64,000 bases of DNA from Pisaster brevispinus (GCA_023634235.1 JAMKCF010000001.1:6574758-6638757), one strand, 5' to 3'; positions 22,020 through 32,492 are shown, counted from the stretch's first letter. The notes: generated from the letters alone by a model not told the origin. Translations and numbers: made by a program.

Positions 22020-23035
22020 GTACCCGTTATGATTACTCCTTTTATATGCTCATTAGCCCCCGCCTGGTCCCATTGTTTTATGGCTTTATTTAACCTACCC
22101 AACGGGGATGTTACAGCGCAAATGCAGTTGCTCTCAGTTTGTGAACAATAATTATTGCATCTGTGGAGCGGATCTCTAACTACCATAACACTGCTCTCAA
22201 GACCTGTGTCTGCTCCCTCCCCCGAATTAGAAACGGGGTTGTTTGTACATGCGTTTAAGACAATACCATTAATCAAAGAATCACTTATCTTATCTGCTCC
22301 AGCCGCTTGCCTCTTGAGTTGGGTGCACTCAAACTTCCAATGGCCCGGCTGCCCACAACTGAAGCAAAGACCCGGCTTTCTTGTGGCTGTAAAGGGAGTC
22401 ATCGACTGGCGACTCGTGGATGCTTGCGTAGAGGCTTGCGATGTCGGCCAGGACGCAAATCTGGTCTTGGTCTTTTTCGCCTGCTCTAGCTTGAGCTTTT
22501 TGGTGGCCCTTGCCTCTGCCCTATTCATCTTCTTTTCGTCATCAGAATCTGACGCCAACGGATTGTTTTCATACTCTCGCACCACTCTCCAGCCCATTTC
22601 TGACGAATCGGCCAATCTAACCAACTTCTGTCGGTGATTAATGAGTGATAAACCTTCGGCTATGTCCTTGGACGCTTGTTGAACATCTTTCCCTCCTTCA
22701 ATGTTGGATTCTGCATCCCTCAGCTTGCTAGTAACTTTAACGTTAAATTTGAACTGGTCTTCACAACTCTTTCGTTTAAAAATGTAATTGTCATTTGCCA
22801 GAATACTGCTCTGTATCTTTGCTAGCTGACTGTCCGAAATTTCCTTCTGGCTGTCGCTTATTTTGCTCTCAAAACCAGCGAATTTTAAACTTATAAGGCC
22901 GTCTAGTCTGTCCATAAGAGCTGCCTGTGAATTGAACACAGCTTGTCTCACTCGCTTGCGCTTGTTGATCCATCGCTGACATGTGTGTGTCCTCTGTGTG
23001 TGTGTGTGTGAAACGCTACAACTATTTCTATACAC
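22016..23035 (-). CDS. DIRS-like gag protein (copy 1)
   Basis: An open frame of 339 residues. After a doubtful amino end encoded by a CA/GT repeat (SHTHTQRTHT), it has a helical region (LMDRLDGLISLKFAGFESK), then a segment seen in many DIRS-group gags (LADSSEMGWRVVREYENN), an acidic/basic stretch (SDDEKKMNRAEARATKKLK) and one CCHC knuckle (CFSCGQPGHWKFEC). The real start may be the Met of RQAVFNSQAALM, since copy 2 begins MDQQAQAGF at the same place. The stop overlaps the reverse transcriptase start. It is intact as a frame, but the element lacks its 3' part. Confidence 0.7.
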   Translation of the reverse strand: MYRNSCSVSHTHTQRTHTCQRWINKRKRVRQAVFNSQAALMDRLDGLISLKFAGFESKISDSQKEISDSQLAKIQSSILANDNYIFKRKSCEDQFKFNVKVTSKLRDAESNIEGGKDVQQASKDIAEGLSLINHRQKLVRLADSSEMGWRVVREYENNPLASDSDDEKKMNRAEARATKKLKLEQAKKTKTRFASWPTSQASTQASTSRQSMTPFTATRKPGLCFSCGQPGHWKFECTQLKRQAAGADKISDSLINGIVLNACTNNPVSNSGEGADTGLESSVMVVRDPLHRCNNYCSQTESNCICAVTSPLGRLNKAIKQWDQAGANEHIKGVIITGT

Positions 23036-23579
23036 AATTTCTCCTCATTTTAAACCCCCCGCTGCCACACCCCGATTACGTAATCATCATTATTGTACCA
23101 CAATGGGTTCCCCGCATTTCTCCTGCTATTCTATGAATCGCTGGAAATGTATATTTTTCCCTGCTTGCCCCCCCCCCGCCCCCAATGACCATGTTTGATC
23201 ACGCAGCTCCCAGCAGAGATTGTTTTAAAAGGAGTCACAAACATCCTCCACAGTGCACTGTCAATGTTTTACTTCTTATGATGGGTTTATTTTCACTATG
23301 AATTTAGTTCGATAAAGATAATGACCCATTTTTGGAACTCACAAGCCGATTGATTGTCAAACATTACAGTCGCCCGTTATCACAAAACATCTTTGAAATT
23401 AATAGAGTTCCTGTGTAAAGATAAAAAAACAACCATGATTAATAATTAAAGACTGATCTATTGCAAGTGGATTGAAAACAATTTGGAAAATCTCAAAAAG
23501 TATTCTTTTGATGTTTCTTTAAAAAGTTTGTATGAAAACTGCATTATAGCACTATATTAAATAAATTCTTGCCCGCTAA
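23036..23579. other. 5' leader of DIRS-like copy 1, then unassigned sequence
   Basis: 23036-23160 matches 30428-30609 (the leader of copy 2), for example GATTACGTAATCATCATT and TATGAATCGCTGGAAATG. Beyond that no gene is seen. Confidence 0.6.
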
Positions 23580-23775
23580 TCAACCTTGCAGCTGGGTGGC
23601 TGCTACAACGTGTTGGGCTTCAGGCATTTAAGTGGGCCTCTGGCAACCTTCCACATCAACCCACATATGACGACGAAGCAAAAACCACTCTCATGGCACA
23701 GGAGAGAACCAACGCACAACTCTATTCACATATGGCCTTAGCCGGGTATCGAACCAGGGCCACATTGGTGAGAGC
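23580..23775 (-). repeat. tRNA-derived SINE, minus strand
   Basis: On the minus strand a B box (GGTTCGATACCC) is followed by a body with GTTGGTTCTCTCCTGTGCC, a layout common to widespread metazoan SINEs with a conserved central domain. The A-box side is eroded. Confidence 0.65.
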
Positions 23776-25232
23776 TGAGCGTTTTGTACGCACTTGTGTT
23801 TTCCACTTTTAGCAACACAAACAACTCTGACTAGGATTTAACCAATGTAGTCATAATTTGTATGTCGTATCACATTCTGACTTCTGATCTAACTACAACA
23901 ATGGCATCGGCACTTGCACATGACCTTTGACATACTTGCGAACAAGTCGCTTGGAAACACAACAGCACTAGCCACCCATGCCACCCTTAACTAGTACTGT
24001 AGCAAATACTGACAACTTGCCGACAACTCATTCAGTACTACTAGTCACTCAAAATTTCTGAAACTCCACAGTAAAGTTAAGGCCGAGGGCGTTAGAAACT
24101 GTCCAACAAGTGCTCGCCTATATTTAATTTGTAAAAATTGAGAATGAACGGAGCAACTTCATGTTCCTTGCTCATTCATAGGCTTGATGAAAGGAGCAAT
24201 TTGCTAGGTTCCTTGCTCTAGGCCTATGCTTGCAAGGTCGAACTGTATTGTCAGAAGGTTTTGCAGTTGTTGGTAGTTTAGTTTTCAGCAAGTTGAGTTT
24301 CACAGGAAAGACAGTGTTAGGCAACTGGTGTTGTTATTGTAAAAGCTAGGCGCTAAGTAAACACTAATGTACAATAATGTAGCACTATGGTAGAACAACA
24401 TTTTAACAGCCCTTTTCTTTTGATAATGGACATCTGAGTGTATTGGCCTCACTGATCATGCTACCAGCCAAGATCAAATGGAATAATATCCGACTACTAC
24501 CTAGTCATACCTTGTACTACTCCTACTATTTCAGTACTAGTTTTCACACCAACTATTTTAGTATTTATGACTGCTACATTTACAAATTACTCAAAAAATC
24601 AACCTATAATGCCTACACAACCTAGTCCTAGTACTAGTAAGTATCTATATCGAGGACCAATAACTGAATTTCCTGTTTGATATTTATAAAGTCTTATTGA
24701 TTCCAAAATGGGCCCATAACAAATGTTGCCATTACGAAAAGGCAAAGTGAACGTGTGTACACCCCCGCCATTAATAAATGTTTATGTCACGTAATATTTC
24801 CAGACTCCAGATTCATCTCATATAAAATACCATCAATCATTAACACAAATTAGCATTTATTACTTAGTTAATCAACTCACCAATAATCATTGATAGGCGG
24901 AATCTCTACCAAAGCAACCGAAAACGAAATGGATGTGTTCGATGTGATTCCACCATTACTGATGCAGAGGAAGGGACACATTTTGGCAAAAACTGCCTCC
25001 CCAACCCGGAACAAGTCGTTGGTTCACGACGCGGCCATGATGGAAAGCGCCACCGTTCGACAGAGAACGTCAACAAATAATTGTTCGCCTTCCAGATTAC
25101 AAGACGGTCGGTACTTGCTGACGCAGTCCTGTAATCTGGGAGACGAGATTTAACCCGTGTCAGCAACAATCGAGGCGAGATTTTTCCTTTGTGCCGTTAA
25201 CTAATGACACACATTTGGAGTATCGGGTGCCT
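23776..25232. other. No supported gene
   Basis: AT-rich. Near 24925-25010 a plus-strand frame reads CVRCDS...EGTHFGKNC, a zinc-ribbon-like spacing with no further support. Confidence 0.4.
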
Positions 25233-25561
25233 CTTTAGTTGGGTGCACTCAAACTTCCAATGGCCCGGCTGCCCACAACTGAAGCAAAGACCCGGCTTTC
25301 TTGTTGCTGCAAAGGGAGTCGTCGACTGGCGACTCGTGAATGCTTGCGTAGAGGCTCGCGATGTCGGCCTTGACGCAAATCTGGTCATCTTGGTCTTTTT
25401 CGCCTGCTTTAGCTTGAGCTTCTTGGTGGCCCTTGCCTCTGCCCTATTCATCTTCTTTTCGCCATCAGAATCTGACGCCAACGGATTGTTTTCATACTCT
25501 CGCACCACTCTCCAGCCCATTTCTGACGAATCGGCCAATCTAACCAATTTTTGTCGGTGAT
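25233..25561 (-). pseudogene. DIRS-like gag, middle part (copy 2, left half)
   Basis: Closely matches 22310-22640 of copy 1, encoding LADSSEMGWRVVREYENN through the CCHC knuckle. It begins at the knuckle, so its 3' side is truncated, and ends at the left end of the piggyBac element. The other half continues at 30075. Confidence 0.9.
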
Positions 25562-25616
25562 CCCTGCGCCTCCAAAACGATATAAACTTACACCATGGTC
25601 GCAACAGTGTCGCTAG
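25562..25616. repeat. Left (3') terminal and internal repeats of piggyBac
   Basis: The terminal repeat is 25562-25579. The internal repeat AACAGTGTCGCTAG is at 25603-25616. Confidence 0.88.
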
Positions 25617-25770
25617 GAGAAGCAGGTGGGTTTATGCAGTGTACACTCAAACCCTGTATACAATCCTTTGTTCAAGAGTCTCAATACATAAGTGGGGGTC
25701 ATCTTGACTTCCTCCCAACCGGAGATCCCCCCAAATGCAATACAAACACAACAAAACAAAAAAAAGTCTG

Positions 25771-26937
25771 TAAAACACATCAGTTGTCAGTTGAAATGAG
25801 CCATTTTTTTTTTCAACCATGAGGCCCAAAAATTTACCGCAACAGCCATGGTGCTTTTTTCAAAAAAGCATATCAAAATACAGCCAACAATAAAAATGAA
25901 AAGCACTTAGTGATGTACAGGACAAGCAAAAATAAGCCAATAATAAAACTGAAAAGCACTTAGTATCGTCCGGTAAAGTACAGGACAAGCAAAAATAAGC
26001 AAAGGGAATATAACAACTCTATAAAACACATCAGTTGTCAGTTGAAATAAGCCATTTTTTTGTTCAACCATGAGGCCCAAAAATTTACCGCAACAGCCAT
26101 GGTGCTTTTTTCAAAAAAGCATATCAAAATACAGCCAACAATAAAAATGAAAAGCACTTAGTAATGTACAGGACAAGCAAAAATAAGCCAATAATAAAAC
26201 TGAAAAGCACTTAGTATCGTCCGGTAAAGTACAGGACAAGCAACAATAAGCAAAGGGAATATAACAACTCTATAAAACACATCAGTTGTCAGTTGAAATA
26301 AGCCATTTTTTTGTTCAACCATGAGGCCCAAAAATTTACCGCAACAGCCATGGTGCTTTTTTCAAAAAAGCATATCAAAATACAGCCAACAATAAAAATG
26401 AAAAGCACTTAGTAATGTACAGGACAAGCAAAAATAAGCCAATAATAAAACTGAAAAGCACTTAGTATCGTCCGGTAAAGTACAGGACAAGCAAAAATAA
26501 GCAAAGGGAATATAACAACTCTATAAAACACATCAGTTGTCAGTTGAAATAAGCCATTTTTTTGTTCAACCATGAGGCCCAAAAATTTACCGCAACAGCC
26601 ATGGTGCTTTTTTCAAAAAAGCATATCAAAATACAGCCAACAATAAAAATGAAAAGCACTTAGTAATGTACAGGACAAGCAAAAATAAGCCAATAATAAA
26701 ACTGAAAAGCACTTAGTATCGTCCGGTAAAGTACAGGACAAGCAAAAATAAGCAAAGGGAATATAACAACTCTATAAAACACATCAGTTGTCAGTTGAAA
26801 TAAGCCATTTTTTTGTTCAACCATGAGGCCCAAAAATTTACCGCAACAGCCATGGTGCTTTTTTCAAAAAAGCATATCAAAATACAGCCAACAATAAAAA
26901 TGAAAAGCACTTAGTAATGTACAGGACAAGCAAAATA
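25771..26937. repeat. 251-bp satellite inside the piggyBac element
   Basis: TAAAACACATCAGTTGTCAG recurs at 25771, 26022, 26273, 26524 and 26775, exactly 251 bp apart, giving 4.6 nearly identical units. Each unit contains an internal half-duplication around AAAAGCACTTAGTA. The array sits between the transposase stop and the left terminal repeat. Confidence 0.97.
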
Positions 26938-26960
26938 ATGGAAATATCCACTGTTCATAT

Positions 26961-29414
26961 TTAGTCCAAAAGCAGACAGTCCGAACATGTGACAGTCATT
27001 GTTGTCCTGGTGGTGCTGTGCAGCTGACAGGAGGCTTGATGGCACTCGTTGCACATCCTCCTAGTTTGTCTCCTGTTCCCACGGGGACACAAAACGCATC
27101 TTCGCTGAGGTGGTTGTGTGCCAGGTCTGGGTTCTTGTGGGTTGCTGGGTGGAACTTTGTAGCCAATGTGCTTACAAGCCGTCAAAGCCTGCATCCGTAG
27201 ACGCTCAGGGTGTTGCAGACGCATCTGGATCTGTGGATCTATTAGGGCGCTGATGAGTCCACGGATAAAGTCATGGCGGGTCCTCTCCTCTTGTCCCAGT
27301 TGGGGATGAACTTTGCCGAATAGCACATGTGCATTGATGACCGCACAGTTGAGTATGTGGTAAAACACCACCAAAGGCCAGCGTCTGGTTATTCGTGCAC
27401 AGTTGTAGAGGCTGCACATCTGGTCTACTGTGTCCACGCCGGCCTTGGTGGAATTATAATATGCGATTATTTCCGGTTTCTGGGTTATGGGGTCTATGTC
27501 TCCGTCGTGATGCATGTTGGACATAAGTAAAACGTTCTTGTTCTTCTTCGGAACAAAGGAAACTAGAGTAGTCGGCCCAGAAAATACAAATTTTGAAGAC
27601 TTCACCGCCCGGTCCTTCACACTCTCTTTCCGCATGATGTGGGGCACCTCTCGACGATGGCCTTTTACTGTTCCAACACGAGTCATTTTCTTGGTTAGCA
27701 GATGGTCTGCCAAGTTCTTGCTGACAAAGAAGTTGTCCGCAGTTACATTTCTGCCAGTTCCATATAAAGGCTCCACTAGATCTTTCACCACACGGGCACC
27801 GAGCTCTCTCTCTACTTGGCCGTCTTGCTTGCCGATGTATGGCTGCATGTTATGGACATAGTGGGTGTCGCTATCAACAGAGGCCCAAAACTTCAGTCCA
27901 TACTTCGCTGGTTTTGCGGGCATGTATTGACGAAATGAGCATCTGCCCCTGAATGCCACAAGCTGCTCGTCAACCGTGACACACTCTCCGCAGCTGAAAT
28001 AACGCCGAAGGTTAGCAGCAAACATTTCAAACACCTCCCGTATTGGGGCGAACTTGTCGTCTGCTTTTCGTTGAGGACGCGTTGCCCTATCATCGAAGCG
28101 GAGCATGGTCAGGATGTCTTCAAAGCGTCTGCCAGACATGGTGGCCTGGCATGTCGGCCGAGAAAACATCCCTGGTCTCCAAAAGGATCGTACTCTTTCA
28201 TGGCCGGACTTGGTGAGGCCAAGATAGAGTAGGAGACCGATGGTGGATTTCAGCTCCATCATGGCAACATTTACCCATCGCTGTCCTCTCCTTGCCAGCC
28301 CCTCAGCATTAGTGTGCATGAGGATCATCTGCAACATGGCGGCTGGAACGAAAAGCTCGAACAGTCCCAAATTCGTGGACTCCCCGCGCAGATTTCTGGG
28401 GCCCTGTCGCTCTGTCAAAATATTGGGTGCGGTGGTTTTCACTGCTGGGGCTGCCTCATCAGTCCAGACTGTGCCATCTGGAGCGATCCATGGCGGACAT
28501 CCACGGGCAGCTGGGGCAGGCGGCTGATGCCCACCACGCCGAGCCGGACGTCCACGGGCTGCTGGGGCAGGCGGGGCTGCTGGGGCAGGCGGGGCTGCTG
28601 GGGCAGGCGGGGCTGCTGGGGCAGGCGGGGCTGCTGGGGCAGGCGGGGCTGCTGGGGCAGGCGGGGCTGCTGGGGCAGGCGGGGCTGCTGGGGCAGGCGG
28701 GGCTGCTGGGGCAGGCGGCTGACGCCCACCACGCCGAGCCGGACGTCCACGGGCTGCTGGGGCAGGCGGGGCTGCTGGGGCAGGCGGGGCTGCTGGGGCA
28801 GGCGGGGCTGCTGGGGCAGGCGGGGCTGCTGGGGCAGGCGGGGCTGCTGGGGCAGGCGGGGCTGCTGGGGCAGGCGGGGCTGCTGGGGCAGGCGGGGCTG
28901 CTGGGGCAGGCGGGGCTGCTGGGGCAGGCGGGGCTGCTGGGGCAGGCGGGGCTGCTGGGGCAGGCGGGGCTGCTGGGGCAGGCGGGGCTGCTGGGGCAGG
29001 CGGGGCTGCTGGGGCAGGCGGGGCTGCTGGGGCAGGCGGGGCTGCTGGGGCAGGCGGGGCTGCTGGGGCAGGCGGGGCTGCTGGGGCAGGCGTCTGATGC
29101 CCACCACGCCGAGCTGGACGTCCACGGGCAGGCTGCACTGGAGGAGCAGGTGGTCGTGCTGGGTCGGGCTGTCTTCCTTTCGGTCGGATGTGTGGTGGCC
29201 TTTTTTTTTTGGGGGGGGGAGGGGGGGCATCGGAGTCCTCACTTTCACCCTCGTCACTATTGTTGTCTACACTCATTGGAGACTGATGAGCTCCATCAGA
29301 GTCTATATCTGAGGCATCTTCATCTGATGACAAACTCCCTTCATGGCTACTACTATCATAGTCAAAAACACCTTCTTGAGCATCGGCAACAGACATGCGA
29401 CTTGATGAGGCCAT
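26961..29414 (-). CDS. piggyBac transposase with Pro/Ala repeat domain
   Basis: An unbroken frame of 817 residues. Residues 1-62 are Ser/Asp/Glu-rich; a KKKRPP basic patch follows. About 107-287 is a PPAPAA hexapeptide array, interrupted by RGRPARRGG motifs (three in all) that resemble AT-hooks. The DDE_Tnp_1_7-type catalytic domain starts near 338. The catalytic aspartates are D482 (TVDEQ), D560 (TADNF), D661 and D664 (GVDTVDQ). Their spacing of 78, 101 and 3 equals that of the Trichoplusia ni enzyme (D268, D346, D447, D450). The end is a Cys/His-rich domain (CVLCPRGNRR...CNECHQASCQLH...CSDC), as in active family members. It cuts and joins DNA at TTAA. Nothing essential is visibly missing. 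Transcription is untested. Confidence 0.95.
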   Translation of the reverse strand: MASSSRMSVADAQEGVFDYDSSSHEGSLSSDEDASDIDSDGAHQSPMSVDNNSDEGESEDSDAPPPPPKKKRPPHIRPKGRQPDPARPPAPPVQPARGRPARRGGHQTPAPAAPPAPAAPPAPAAPPAPAAPPAPAAPPAPAAPPAPAAPPAPAAPPAPAAPPAPAAPPAPAAPPAPAAPPAPAAPPAPAAPPAPAAPPAPAAPPAPAAPPAPAAPPAPAARGRPARRGGRQPPAPAAPPAPAAPPAPAAPPAPAAPPAPAAPPAPAAPPAPAAPPAPAAPPAPAARGRPARRGGHQPPAPAARGCPPWIAPDGTVWTDEAAPAVKTTAPNILTERQGPRNLRGESTNLGLFELFVPAAMLQMILMHTNAEGLARRGQRWVNVAMMELKSTIGLLLYLGLTKSGHERVRSFWRPGMFSRPTCQATMSGRRFEDILTMLRFDDRATRPQRKADDKFAPIREVFEMFAANLRRYFSCGECVTVDEQLVAFRGRCSFRQYMPAKPAKYGLKFWASVDSDTHYVHNMQPYIGKQDGQVERELGARVVKDLVEPLYGTGRNVTADNFFVSKNLADHLLTKKMTRVGTVKGHRREVPHIMRKESVKDRAVKSSKFVFSGPTTLVSFVPKKNKNVLLMSNMHHDGDIDPITQKPEIIAYYNSTKAGVDTVDQMCSLYNCARITRRWPLVVFYHILNCAVINAHVLFGKVHPQLGQEERTRHDFIRGLISALIDPQIQMRLQHPERLRMQALTACKHIGYKVPPSNPQEPRPGTQPPQRRCVLCPRGNRRQTRRMCNECHQASCQLHSTTRTTMTVTCSDCLLLD
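28554..29092. repeat. 18-bp GC-rich minisatellite coding for PPAPAA
   Basis: Two blocks of GCTGCTGGGGCAGGCGGG: about 9 units at 28554-28716 and about 19 units at 28753-29092. An RGRPARRGG-coding spacer separates the blocks and also flanks them on both sides. Every unit is a multiple of three, so length changes keep the transposase frame. Long frames on the opposite strand and in other phases (LGQAGL, CWGRRG, RLPQQP) are shadows. Confidence 0.97.
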
Positions 29415-30043
29415 TTCAACAGAATGATCAACACAACAAAAAACTGCACACTGATGAGCTGTAGCACCAATGTGTACATACAGTTGGTGATAAATTTACA
29501 TACATAATCTTTGGTGGGAGACACTGTGGCACTGCCTGTAATTAGTGACAAATTTACACTGCCTGAGCAAATAAACAATCCTGAGCAAATAAACAACCCC
29601 AATCAACTCATGGGCTCTTCCACCCATGACAATGAGGCACACAGTTTCCTGGAGGCATCCCTTCAATACAGCAGCAATAAAAATAGCCACACAACAACCC
29701 CCCCATGAAAAAAAAACCCCAGACATAGACAAACCATAGGCCCTACCAAGACCAGGTGCTAATCCTTAAACTGAGTCCCCAGATTACATGGAAGACAAGT
29801 GTATTCATTGATTTGACCAAGTGGCTGGTGGCTCAGGCACAAAGGAATGTGGTTAACAGCGTTAACTAATAGGGCTATGACTGAGGCTGTCTTTTGTCAA
29901 GGCTGGTGTCACAAGTGTGTTCACCCAGGATTAAATCTGACTAAACCATGTTTTTTGGCATAGTTTGAAAGGGGCATAACCGGAGTTTCACGGTATTTGC
30001 CCAAAAATTTTGGGTTTTATTAAAAAAACAAAAAAAAGAGTGT

Positions 30044-30074
30044 CTACTGGCGACACTGTTTTGGCATCGCAGGG
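30044..30074. repeat. Right (5') terminal and internal repeats of piggyBac
   Basis: Read inward from 30074: CCCTGCGATGCCAA, then directly the internal repeat AACAGTGTCGCCAG. Confidence 0.88.
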
Positions 30075-30609
30075 TTTGAGTGATAAACCTTCGGCTATGT
30101 CCTTAGACGCTTGTTAGGGATCTTTCCTTCCTTCAGTGTTTGTATTTGCATCCCTTAGCTTGGTAGTAACTTTAACAATAAATTTGAACTGGTCTTCACA
30201 ACTCTTTCGTTTAATAAAGATGTAATTGTCATTTGCCAGAATACTGCTCTGTATCTTTGCTATCTGACTGTCCGAAATTTCCTTCTGGCTGTCGCTTATT
30301 TTGCTCTCAAAACCAGCGAATTTTAAACTTATAAGGCCGTCTAGTCTGTCCATAAGAGCTGCCTGTGAATTGAACACAGCTTGTCTCACTCGCTCTTCGA
30401 TAAAACCCGCTTGCGCTTGTTGATCCATGCTGACAAGTATGTTTCCTGTGTGGGAACGCTAGAACTAACTCTATTCACATTTTCTCCTCTATTTAAACCT
30501 TTCGCTACCACACCTCGATTACGTAATCATCATTCTTGTACCACAATGCGTTCTCCGCATTTCTAAGACAACTATTTCCTGCTATTCTATGAATCGCTGG
30601 AAATGTCTA
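30075..30609 (-). pseudogene. DIRS-like gag amino end and leader (copy 2, right half)
   Basis: The open part 30114-30428 starts MDQQAQAGFIEER and continues into LMDRLDGLISLKFAGFESK, matching 22660-22980 of copy 1. A stop at 30114 interrupts it. Non-coding similarity to copy 1 runs to about 30609. With 25233-25561 it makes one gag split by piggyBac. Confidence 0.88.
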
Positions 30610-30616
30610 TTCTTGC

Positions 30617-31100
30617 TCTCAGCGCAGCGTCGTGTCCGCTCAGATCTTATCGTTATTCAGGTTTCAGCGTGAACGTAGAAAATAGAATGCCGTGTTTTGG
30701 GACGATGTTGCCCACATGGCAGACTTGTCTGCGCTTGGGTACCGTTCACCGGAAAACGATATTTTAGGTTTCTTATGCAAATGCATTATTTGAAGCTGAA
30801 ACGTGAAAGAAACAAGGCTACCCATTCGCCTGAAACCACGTTTTTAAGGTTCTTGTGCGAATGCATTACTTCGGGAAATCACTTTGTAGCAAACAACAAA
30901 CCTGTTGGGGGTTGCAACAAGGCTAGAATTGAAGCTGAATGGGGAAAGGTGTAGAAAAAAAAAATTTTCATGGGTGTGAAGAGCCAAAATTAACAATGTA
31001 GTCATATCCAATATTTACTATTTTAGCCCAACACAAACATTCAGTATTAAAAAGACACAACAAATGTTAGTACATTAGCATAGACCAAAATTTAAATCGT
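30617..31100 (+). repeat. Dispersed repeat R1, copy 1
   Basis: Matches 34603-35070: both share CTCAGCGCAGCGTCGTGTC, GGTTTCAGCGTGAACGTA, a TTTTGGGACGAT block and a later stretch with AGTATTAAAAAGACACA. A third partial copy of the last part is at 32085-32185. The class is unknown. Confidence 0.8.
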
Positions 31101-32246
31101 CTACCCAAAATTATTATGTGCTACTAAAGCCCTGTTGTGGCATGCACTGAGATGTTATCAGCGGAAAGCAGTCGCAGTAACGGATTAATAATCGTTTCGA
31201 ATTCATAATTCCTTAACCTTTAAGTATTACGGGTCCCTAGAAACTTGCTAACTGTAAGACATTGACAAAAATTACTGTCGCCCCCTCTTATTGTTATATT
31301 TTCATCTCCCATTAATTTTTTGACATCCTAGTGACTTCTTTACAAGCCCAGTTGTTGTCGATGATTACTTAAGCTTGATTTTGTTTGTTTTTAATTAATT
31401 TTTAATTAATTTGGTTTTAATTAGATAGAGACAAATAATAAAGAATTTTGGGTTGAAAACAACAATAATAAAAAAACAAAGAGTTTCAAATTGCATGTTT
31501 GTGTTACATTTCTCTCACTCTCAAACAGTATTTTATCAATACAATTTACAATCGAATTGTATTAGCCTGACTGTGTAATCCTACCTCCGTGGTCAAATCC
31601 AGTCATCCTTGTAATAAACAATCGAATTGTATTAGCCTGACTTTCTCCACGGTCCCTCCCACAGAACGGTGCCAGTTTGTCGGGGGGGGGGGGGTGAGTT
31701 GAGTGGCCTTGCTCAAGCAGCGGGCAAGACATGACATGACAAGCCAAGCCTGTAACATAGATCAGACAGCTGAACAGATTGTTCCACTTATCAGTGGGTT
31801 AGATCTTGGTCATCTGTGTTTGTGTGCATTGGTATAGCACATTTTGTGTACAGTTGTATGCCAGGAACAAGTTTCACAGCCCATAAAAAAATATATAAAA
31901 ACTCTGGGAACTGACCCCCCCCCCCCCCATCTTAGATATTCGGAATGGTCCTGTCTCAGATATCATGGATAATCAAGTCGCTCAGGCCTTTGCAAGTGAA
32001 TAAAAAACTAAAATACTTTAAACTTACCACTAAAACCTGACAAGGTCTAGTTCGTGTTATGCACTAACTTATTAACTTATACCGCATTTACTATTGTATC
32101 GCAACAAAAATTACATACACGGTATTAAAAAGACAAGAAAAATGTTACAATTACGATTTTAATACAACAGCATAGACCAATCTTTACTTACTAAATTGTG
32201 AGACCTGTGGTGTGATTGCTTTACGTACTAAATTGTGAGACCTGGA
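31101..32246. other. No gene seen
   Basis: Contains a 67-bp tandem pair built on AATCGAATTGTATTAGCCTG (31552 and 31619), a G run at 31681 and a C run at 31914. Confidence 0.5.
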
Positions 32247-32492
32247 CCCAATTTCATGGCTCTGCTTACCGTAAGCAAAGAATCAACGCTTACTGAAGCA
32301 GAGAATTCCTTGCTTACGTCAAGCGTTATTTCAGGGGTTTGCAAGGAATTTTTGCTTGTGCGCAAGCGTAATCCACGTAACTAGACAATCTTTGCTTACA
32401 CAGCTAGCGCAGAAATTTGGCGCTTGCAAAATAAGCGGAGAATGGTGACAGTAAGCGTGGATTTCGGCAGTAACCAGAGCCATGAAATTGGG
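32247..32492. repeat. MITE with perfect 18-bp terminal inverted repeats
   Basis: The left end is CCCAATTTCATGGCTCTG and the right end is its exact reverse complement at 32475-32492. The 246-bp body is non-coding and rich in short self-complementary stretches (GCTTAC/GTAAGC). Confidence 0.88.

Larger units (their letters stand above)
25562..30074 (-). mobile_element. piggyBac element, apparently autonomous, nested in DIRS-like copy 2
   Basis: A 4,513-bp element. The left end reads CCCTGCGCCTCCAAAACG inward; the right end, read inward on the minus strand, is CCCTGCGATGCCAAAAC. Both ends also carry an internal repeat AACAGTGTCGC(T/C)AG, starting 41 bp from the left end but 14 bp from the right end. 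This asymmetry is the classic piggyBac layout: short spacer at the transposase 5' end and long spacer at the 3' end. The transposase gene reads leftward. The target is a TTAA in the DIRS-like gag, visible uncut in copy 1 at about 22639-22642. The flanking TTAA copies are now eroded (T on the left, TT on the right). Confidence 0.93.

Noticed and set aside
24890..25169. Overlapping frames on both strands near 25 kb, one with CVRCDS...HFGKNC
   Set aside because: Cysteine spacing alone is weak evidence, and no neighbouring exon continues it.
28314..29464. Long plus-strand and alternative minus-strand frames (LGQAGL, CWGRRG, RLPQQP repeats)
   Set aside because: They are other readings of the 18-bp minisatellite inside the piggyBac transposase. 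They lack any non-repetitive domain, and the minus-strand transposase frame explains the region.
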